A stretch of DNA of 64,000 bases from assembly GCF_031426495.1 (NCBI RefSeq), contig NZ_JANPLK010000029.1:1-64000 (forward strand), given 5' to 3'. Both the position numbers and the translations under genes were made by a program. The notes under the pieces were generated by a model. It ran no database searches, had not been told where the DNA came from, and saw only the letters and a program-made list of their open reading frames with translations. The first letter of the stretch is position 1; the number at the start of each line of letters is the position of its first letter. This DNA comes from Gemmatimonas sp. Lineage in GTDB: Bacteria; Gemmatimonadota; Gemmatimonadetes; Gemmatimonadales; Gemmatimonadaceae. Of the stretch, positions 59,180 to 64,000 are shown piece by piece.

Positions 59180-59985
59180 GGACGCGGATCGACCGATGAC
59201 AGTCGATCGACGACGCCAGCAATGTCCGAGCGACGGGACAGGTCGAGCACCGGCGCACTCAATCGAACGGCGCGCACCGGAACCCCTTCACGCAGCGCGA
59301 GGCCTACGGCTTCCGGCAACTCGAACTCGCCGCGCGCGGAGACGGGCACGCGACGGCAGGCGTCCACAATCGCCGACGTGACGGCCCACAAGTTCATGCC
59401 GACCCACTTTGCCGACTCACTGGTAAGGTCGAGCGCAGCGCCGGGCTTCTCGATGATGCCGCACAACATGTCATCACGATCAACGTCGAGCACCGCGAAC
59501 GCGCGCACGCGCTCCGCCTCGATGTTGCCATCGCGCACGAGCGCCTCACGATCGAACGCTACGACGCCAGCGCTGTCGGCCACCGCCAGCGCCCTGAACG
59601 CGTTTATCGGGTAGTAATTGTCGGCGTTCAGCACCAGAAACGGTGCATCCCCGAGTACGGCGGCCGCTACTGTCACGGCGTTGGCCGTGCCGATCGGCGC
59701 TGGCTGCACCACGAAGCGGAGACGCACGCGCGACGGCGGCGCTTCGCGTGTGAAGTACTGTCGCACCGCATCATGATCCGGTCCGATCACGAGCAGCACA
59801 TCGGTGATGCTCGCATCGGCGAGGGCCGAGAGGAGATAGTCGAGAAACGGGCGTTTGATCGGGATCATCCCTTTCACACCGGAGTCCGCAGCCGCCACCT
59901 GCGAAGCCTCGAGCGTTGCCGTGTCGTCACTGCGACGCATGCGGGTGCCGAGGCCTCCGGCCATGATGACCGCCGATCGGATCAT
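59176..59985 (-). CDS. sugar-phosphate nucleotidyltransferase
   Basis: A 269-residue Rossmann-type nucleotidyltransferase. The nucleotide loop is VIMAGGLGTRMRRSDD. An unusual stretch of about 20 residues separates it from KGMIPIKRPFLDYLLSALAD. LVLNADNYYPINAF carries the metal-binding Asp, and IIEKPGAALDL and WVGMNLW the sugar site. Such enzymes make UDP- or other NDP-sugars from sugar-1-phosphates. ATG at 59985 overlaps the upstream gene's stop (ATGA). With the adjacent kinase it forms a phosphorylation-activation pair. Confidence 0.85.
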   Translation of the reverse strand: MIRSAVIMAGGLGTRMRRSDDTATLEASQVAAADSGVKGMIPIKRPFLDYLLSALADASITDVLLVIGPDHDAVRQYFTREAPPSRVRLRFVVQPAPIGTANAVTVAAAVLGDAPFLVLNADNYYPINAFRALAVADSAGVVAFDREALVRDGNIEAERVRAFAVLDVDRDDMLCGIIEKPGAALDLTSESAKWVGMNLWAVTSAIVDACRRVPVSARGEFELPEAVGLALREGVPVRAVRLSAPVLDLSRRSDIAGVVDRLSSVDPRP

Positions 59986-61418
59986 GTCGTGCTGGGTCCC
60001 TGCGGCGCGGTGGACGTCTGCCACGCACCACGGGTGAAGTCGGGAAACTTGACGGGCGCACTGCCGTTCTTGATCGACTGCTCACACAACGCGTATGGCA
60101 CGCTCCACGCGGCGGCATCGTACACGTCGAAGTCAGGTGCGAGCCCTTCACGCATGCACTGCACCAAGCGGTAGGCCATGATGAAGTCCATGCCGCCGTG
60201 GCCGCCGTTCTTGCGCGCCATATCGCCGACGGCCGTCCACAGCGGATGCTCGTACTTGCTCTTGAATTCGGCCAGCGGCGTCCACCTCTCTCCACCAGCG
60301 GCACCATCGATGTACAGACGTGCGGGATAATCGTTGAAGATCGCCTTCGATCCCTGCAGGTTGTTCAATCGCGAATACGGGCGCGGATTCACCACATCGT
60401 GCTGCAGCAGGATCGTGCGCCCCTTGGCCGTCTTGATCAGCGACGTGTTCATGTCGCCGGCTTTGTAGCGTTCCTTCCACTTGGGACTGTCCTTCGGCTC
60501 GGCCTTCTCGCGCCATTCGGAGAGTCCGGCTTCCGGCGACGACATCGACACGACGTACTCGAACTTGTCGCCGCGATGAATGCCGAGGTACTGCGCGACC
60601 GGCCCGAGACCATGCGTGGGATAGAAGTTCGTATCGCGCTCGGTGTGCGGGAAGCGACGCCACAGGCCTTCGTCCTTGTTCTCGAACAGGATCTCGCGGA
60701 GATCATGCAGATACGCCGCTTCCGCGTGCAACAACGTGCCGAAAACGCCTTCGCGCACCATACGCAACACCGTGAGCTCACTGTTCCCGTAGCAGCAGTT
60801 CTCCATGAGCAGACAATGCCGCTTCATCTTCTCGGACGTGTCGACCAGCTCCCAGCACTGATCGACCGAGAGGGCGATCGGCACTTCGCTGCCGGCATGC
60901 TTCCCTGCCCGCATCGCCGCCAAGACGACCGGCGTGTGCCAAGGCCACGGCGTGGCCGTATACACGAAATCGATGTCGTCGCGTTGCACCAGGCGCTCGA
61001 AATCGCGCTCGCCGTTGGTATAAAGCGCGGGGGCCTTGCGTCCCGCCTTCACCACCCGGTCGGCGGCACGCTGTGCTTTCTCGGGGACGATGTCGGCAAG
61101 TGCCGTGATCTCCACGCCCTCGATCGCGAGCAGTTCGCCCAGCACCGAGCTCCCACGCAGACCGGTGCCGACGATCGCGATACGCACCGTGCCGTGCTTC
61201 TCGAACGGGACACCGAGCATGCTGCCCTTTCCGGCCTGCTGCGGCGGGGTGAGGTCCACACGCCAGTCATCGGTGCTGGCCAGCAATCGCGCTGGCGTGC
61301 CGGTGACCGCCGCGGCCGCCAATGCCGCGGCCGCTCCACTCAACAGGTCACGGCGCGAGACGCCGCGCGATTCGCTACGCGATTCGCCGTGATCGCTCCC
61401 GTTCGATTCGTCGCTCAC
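59982..61418 (-). CDS. GH109-type Gfo/Idh/MocA NAD-dependent glycosidase
   Basis: A 478-residue exported oxidoreductase-fold enzyme with a Tat-like signal (SRRDLLSGAAAALAAAAVTG). The NAD loop is RIAIVGTGLRGSSVLGE. GH109-type segments include CCYGNSELTVLRMVREGVFG, LLHAEAAYLHDLR, the TERDTNFYPTHGLGPVAQYL stretch with a catalytic-site His, and GGHGGMDFIMAYRLV. GH109 enzymes are alpha-N-acetylgalactosaminidases that use tightly bound NAD+. The GTG start at 61418 overlaps the upstream stop as GTGA. A related lipoprotein-type oxidoreductase of other specificity is possible. Confidence 0.82.
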   Translation of the reverse strand: MSDESNGSDHGESRSESRGVSRRDLLSGAAAALAAAAVTGTPARLLASTDDWRVDLTPPQQAGKGSMLGVPFEKHGTVRIAIVGTGLRGSSVLGELLAIEGVEITALADIVPEKAQRAADRVVKAGRKAPALYTNGERDFERLVQRDDIDFVYTATPWPWHTPVVLAAMRAGKHAGSEVPIALSVDQCWELVDTSEKMKRHCLLMENCCYGNSELTVLRMVREGVFGTLLHAEAAYLHDLREILFENKDEGLWRRFPHTERDTNFYPTHGLGPVAQYLGIHRGDKFEYVVSMSSPEAGLSEWREKAEPKDSPKWKERYKAGDMNTSLIKTAKGRTILLQHDVVNPRPYSRLNNLQGSKAIFNDYPARLYIDGAAGGERWTPLAEFKSKYEHPLWTAVGDMARKNGGHGGMDFIMAYRLVQCMREGLAPDFDVYDAAAWSVPYALCEQSIKNGSAPVKFPDFTRGAWQTSTAPQGPSTT

Positions 61419-62404
61419 GCGTCCATCCGGATGTCGGAGTCGTCGCCGAGGTTCATGCTGCCTTTCACGCCCCGCACCACCACGCGGTCGCCGAGAAACG
61501 CGTCGTGCAACTGCGCGTGCTCGATCGTCGTGTGCTCGCCGATCACCGCGTTGGCGACGGACGAGTGGCGCACCGTGCTGCCGGCACCGAGCGACACGTT
61601 GGGGCCCACCGTCGCGTGTTCGATGGTGCAGCCGTCTTCGATGTACACCGGCTCGACGATCGTCGCGCCTTCGCCCAGCGCGTCGGGTCGACGGGCACGC
61701 CCCTTCTCGAGCATGGTGCGGTTGGTGTCGAGGAGCGTCTCGAGCTGACCGGCATCGTACCATCCGGCGACGTCCACGACTTTGATCTTGGCGCCATGGT
61801 CAATCATGTACTGGAAGGCGTCGGTGAGATACCACTCGCCCTTGTTCGGCGCCGTGGTCAGCACATGATCGATACCCTCGTATAGCAACTTCCAGTTCTT
61901 GATGTAGTACAGGCCGATGTTCGCCCGCTTGGAAATCGGCTCCTTCGGCTTCTCGACGATCTTGGTCATGTGACCGTGCTCGTCGGTCACCACGACGCCG
62001 AATCGCTGATAGTCTTCGACTTCCTTGGTCCAGATGATGCCGTCGTCGTCACTGTCCTTGAGAATCGTCAGGTCGGCATCGAAGATCGTATCGACGAAGA
62101 TGATCAGCACCGGCTGATCAACGAACGGCTTCGCCAGTGCTACGGCGCCCGCCGTCCCGTCCTGCACCGCCTGCTCGATAAACACGCTCGGGATGTCGTA
62201 CGTCGTGCGCGCGTAGGCTTCGACTTTGTCCTTCAGGTGGCCGGTGATGTAGACCACCTGTTCCACGTTGCCGAGGGTGAGCACGTCATCCATGACGTAG
62301 CTCATGACGGGGCGGCCGGCGACCTTCAGCATCGGCTTCGGTGTCACATGCGTGTGCGGACGAAGGCGTGTGCCTTTCCCGGCGAGGGGGATAATGACCT
62401 TCAT
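61415..62404 (-). CDS. sugar nucleotidyltransferase with left-handed beta-helix tail
   Basis: A 329-residue enzyme. The N domain has MKVIIPLAGKGTRLRPHTHV, PKPMLKVAGRPVMSYVMD, VDTIFDADLTI with the metal Asp, and EKPKEPISKRANIGLYYI. The C-terminal 90 residues have hexapeptide-repeat character (EGATIVEPVYIEDGCTIEHA, then VGPNVSLGAGSTVRHSSVAN). The shape fits glucose-1-phosphate thymidylyl- or uridylyltransferases of the RmlA-long/GlmU-like group. It heads the three overlapping genes down to the kinase. A hairpin lies 65 bases upstream. Confidence 0.87.
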   Translation of the reverse strand: MKVIIPLAGKGTRLRPHTHVTPKPMLKVAGRPVMSYVMDDVLTLGNVEQVVYITGHLKDKVEAYARTTYDIPSVFIEQAVQDGTAGAVALAKPFVDQPVLIIFVDTIFDADLTILKDSDDDGIIWTKEVEDYQRFGVVVTDEHGHMTKIVEKPKEPISKRANIGLYYIKNWKLLYEGIDHVLTTAPNKGEWYLTDAFQYMIDHGAKIKVVDVAGWYDAGQLETLLDTNRTMLEKGRARRPDALGEGATIVEPVYIEDGCTIEHATVGPNVSLGAGSTVRHSSVANAVIGEHTTIEHAQLHDAFLGDRVVVRGVKGSMNLGDDSDIRMDA

Positions 62405-62468
62405 GTCGAATTCGGTCCCGAGTGGCGGGGTGAGTCGGGCGCTCCTGCAGATCGACGCAAGATGCAGA

Positions 62469-62500
62469 ACGGCGCCGTCCTCGGGGAGGGGCGGCGCCGT
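62469..62500 (-). terminator. hairpin between the cupin and nucleotidyltransferase genes
   Basis: ACGGCGCCG and CGGCGCCGT are perfect 9-bp arms, with an inner CCTC/GAGG pairing that extends the stem. It follows the cupin gene by about 40 bases on the minus strand. A second 7-bp stem (ACGCGCC/GGCGCGT, 62523-62539) straddles the cupin stop. Termination or leader control of the nucleotidyltransferase operon is possible. Confidence 0.5.
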
Positions 62501-62538
62501 ACGAAGTGATGCAGATCCCGCCACGCGCCGGCGGCGCG

Positions 62539-62916
62539 TCAGGGCGCGCTGGTGCCCTCGCGGCCGTAGCGATCCTTGATCCGGACCACATCGTCGAGTT
62601 CCGGCGTGCTGGCTTCCAGCACATCGCAATCGGTGATGGCTTCCATGTAGTGGATCGTGCCCGGCGTGATCCGGAACGACTGACCGGTCGTCAGCCGCTG
62701 GTCCTGCAGCTCGGTTTCACCGGGCAGCTGGACCCAGTACTTCATTTCGCCCTGCAGCAGATAGACGGTTTCGTCCTTCCGCTCGTGGTACTGCACGGAC
62801 AATGCCTGTCCGGCGGTGATGTGCAGGATCTTGCCCACGTACCGATCGGTATGGGCCCAGATCGTCTCGTGTCCCCACGGTTTCGGCACATGCCGGACTT
62901 CGACGCGACCACTCAT
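62539..62916 (-). CDS. cupin protein, phosphomannose isomerase type II-like
   Basis: A 125-residue single-domain cupin. The metal-binding strands are in VQYHERKDETVYLLQGEM (His, His/Glu pattern) and RITPGTIHYMEAI (His). The opening VPKPWGHETIWAHTDRYVGK, with the late D-VVRIKDRYGR end, resembles the isomerase domain of mannose-1-phosphate guanylyltransferase/mannose-6-phosphate isomerase. It might isomerise a sugar phosphate for the nearby nucleotide-sugar enzymes. ATG at 62916 begins the conserved part; the frame extends upstream without support. Confidence 0.78.
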   Translation of the reverse strand: MSGRVEVRHVPKPWGHETIWAHTDRYVGKILHITAGQALSVQYHERKDETVYLLQGEMKYWVQLPGETELQDQRLTTGQSFRITPGTIHYMEAITDCDVLEASTPELDDVVRIKDRYGREGTSAP

Positions 62917-62963
62917 GCAACGCTCCAGAATCGTAGACGAATCATGCGACCGATCCGCTGACG

Positions 62964-64000
62964 TCAGCGGGACGGCAATGCCAATCGATAAAACCGGGCC
63001 GTCGGGCTTTCGGTGCTCCCGTATGGATCGAGCCACAGGGCATCCGGCGCCTCGTCGAGCCGAAACTGCACCACCTGTGCATCCTTGAGCGGGTCGGCAC
63101 GCAGCAGCGTCCACCCCGTCGCCGTCCGTACGCCCACCGGCATCGGATGCCGATATCGACCAACGCGTGCGAGCTGTGCGGTGACAACCCATCGGAACCG
63201 CCCAGCCACTTGCTCCTTACGGACGACCGGGGCCCGCAGCGCGTAATCGATGATCCCTGACTGTTGCACCCACTGGTCGAAGAACCAGCCAAGCGTCTGC
63301 TCGCTAACCCGCTCCGCCACCGCCTGCATGGCCCAGCGATCCACATGCCGGAACTGCCACATCGCGTAGTACTCGCGCAGGACGCGCTGGAACGTCTCCT
63401 CCCCCAGCACATCGTGCAGCGCCTGATACATCGACTGGCCGCGATCGTACACCGACGCGTTGTAGACGGCAAAGCTGCCGAAGAGATCCGCCCGCGACCC
63501 GATCGGCTCCGCGGTCCCCTCGCGCACCGTCGCCGCCTGCTCGTCAGACATCGAGTCGAGCCGGGCACGAAGACGGCGCACCGCAGCATCGGCGGGCTGC
63601 GCCGGGTTGCGTTCATTCGCCATCTCGAGCCGTGCGGCCAGCAACACGCGTGAATCACCAGCCTGCAGCATCTCCTGATACGAACTCAACCCTTCGTCCA
63701 TCCATCCACTCTGCCATTCGTTGTTGGCCAGAATGCCGTAGGTGTAGACGTGCCCGAGCTCGTGTACCGTCAGCCCCAGCGATGACTCGCCGTTCATAAG
63801 CAGCATCGGAAATTCCGTGCCGCTCGCGTCGATGCGCTTGACCACGGTGATCTGCGGATACGGATAGTCTCCGTACAGCGCCTCGAGCCAGCGGAGCGCG
63901 GTACGGGTCTGTGCGATGGCTTTCCCGCCCTGCCATTGGGTGAGCGACCGATCGACACACAGCTTTTGCTCTGCGGCATCGACGGTGGCCCGCGTACAGT
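62964..64000 (-). CDS. M1-family zinc metallopeptidase, partial (5' end beyond the window)
   Basis: The last 345 or so residues of a gluzincin peptidase. The frame is open to the window edge; GTG at 63845 is internal. WLEALYGDYPYPQITVV precedes the zinc motif LTVHELGHVYTYG (HExxH), with the third ligand Glu in SGWMDEGLSSYQEM 18 residues on. A helical domain follows, including WAMQAVAERVSEQTLGWFFDQWVQQ (quoted as a helix), and a beta-type C terminus. It may be an exported aminopeptidase or a related protein. It lies 47 bases upstream of the cupin gene, same strand. Confidence 0.88.
   Translation of the reverse strand, partial: CTRATVDAAEQKLCVDRSLTQWQGGKAIAQTRTALRWLEALYGDYPYPQITVVKRIDASGTEFPMLLMNGESSLGLTVHELGHVYTYGILANNEWQSGWMDEGLSSYQEMLQAGDSRVLLAARLEMANERNPAQPADAAVRRLRARLDSMSDEQAATVREGTAEPIGSRADLFGSFAVYNASVYDRGQSMYQALHDVLGEETFQRVLREYYAMWQFRHVDRWAMQAVAERVSEQTLGWFFDQWVQQSGIIDYALRAPVVRKEQVAGRFRWVVTAQLARVGRYRHPMPVGVRTATGWTLLRADPLKDAQVVQFRLDEAPDALWLDPYGSTESPTARFYRLALPSR

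Noticed and set aside
60198..61748. 516-residue open frame opposite the GH109-type gene
   Set aside because: Antisense composition and no recognisable motif; the GH109 frame is strongly supported.

Overview
The window is a gene-dense (over 90 % coding), high-GC stretch of a Gram-negative bacterial chromosome. It carries outer-membrane and lipoprotein signals, peptidoglycan enzymes, late menaquinone genes, frequent ATGA/GTGA/TGATG start-stop overlaps, and Ala/Arg-rich proteins. Gene content fits the phylum Gemmatimonadota (Gemmatimonas-like). That assignment is an inference from style and content; no rRNA or other marker gene is present. I see no tRNA, rRNA, CRISPR array, insertion sequence, integrase or phage gene, and no gene-free stretch longer than about 250 bases.

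Layout. (1) 133-3461 (+): purD, mutM and a UvrC-half GIY-YIG nuclease. (2) 8532-3472 (-): an operon ubiE/menG, ubiD, ubiA, ubiX, a TPR membrane protein and a YfcE-like phosphoesterase; the four quinone genes match the late steps of the futalosine menaquinone route. (3) 8598-10634 (+): ECF sigma factor, zinc-finger anti-sigma factor and a membrane protein. (4) 14644-10653 (-): mrp, a MATE exporter, a SAM hydroxide adenosyltransferase and a vapBC toxin-antitoxin pair with two helically phased operators. (5) 14889-16918 (+): a translationally coupled cassette of a secreted six-cysteine peptide, a one-cysteine thioredoxin-fold protein and a 6-bladed beta-propeller. (6) 23481-16947 and upstream (-): nrnA, a CAT-type permease, guaB, a DUF1232 protein, a DUF2281-like protein and a peptidoglycan module (26103-22495: degenerate L,D-transpeptidase, active L,D-transpeptidase, two M15/MepK-like peptidases carrying EF-hand loops).

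(7) 26269-32648 (+): gpmI, an outer-membrane protein, a PTPS-type pterin synthase, dacB, moeA and a METTL-type methyltransferase. (8) A PAS/PAS hybrid histidine kinase (-), a small secreted protein and a PA14-containing GH3 glycosidase (+). (9) 43136-37970 (-): glutaryl-CoA dehydrogenase-like enzyme, etfB, etfA and a membrane Fe-S ETF:menaquinone oxidoreductase, linking acyl-CoA oxidation to the menaquinone made by region 2. (10) 43295-47346 (+): two lipoproteins built from tandem Ig-like repeats. (11) 52052-47356 (-): NAD-type isocitrate dehydrogenase, a calcineurin-like phosphoesterase, an MhqO/MhqD-like pair behind a perfect 20-bp palindrome, and a SprT-like zinc protein. (12) 52217-57736: cstA, a YbdD-like partner, an MFS exporter and an M20 peptidase. 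(13) 64000-57758 (-): an M1 peptidase fragment, a cupin, a sugar nucleotidyltransferase with left-handed-helix tail, a GH109-type NAD-dependent glycosidase, a second nucleotidyltransferase and a galactokinase-family kinase, which together look like amino-sugar release and activation.

The best candidates for something undescribed are the peptide/thioredoxin/propeller cassette (14889-16918), the paired active and degenerate L,D-transpeptidases with EF-hand-bearing M15 peptidases (22495-26103), and the GH109-kinase-nucleotidyltransferase operon (57758-62916). A recurring structural theme is perfect hairpins that straddle stop codons where genes converge.
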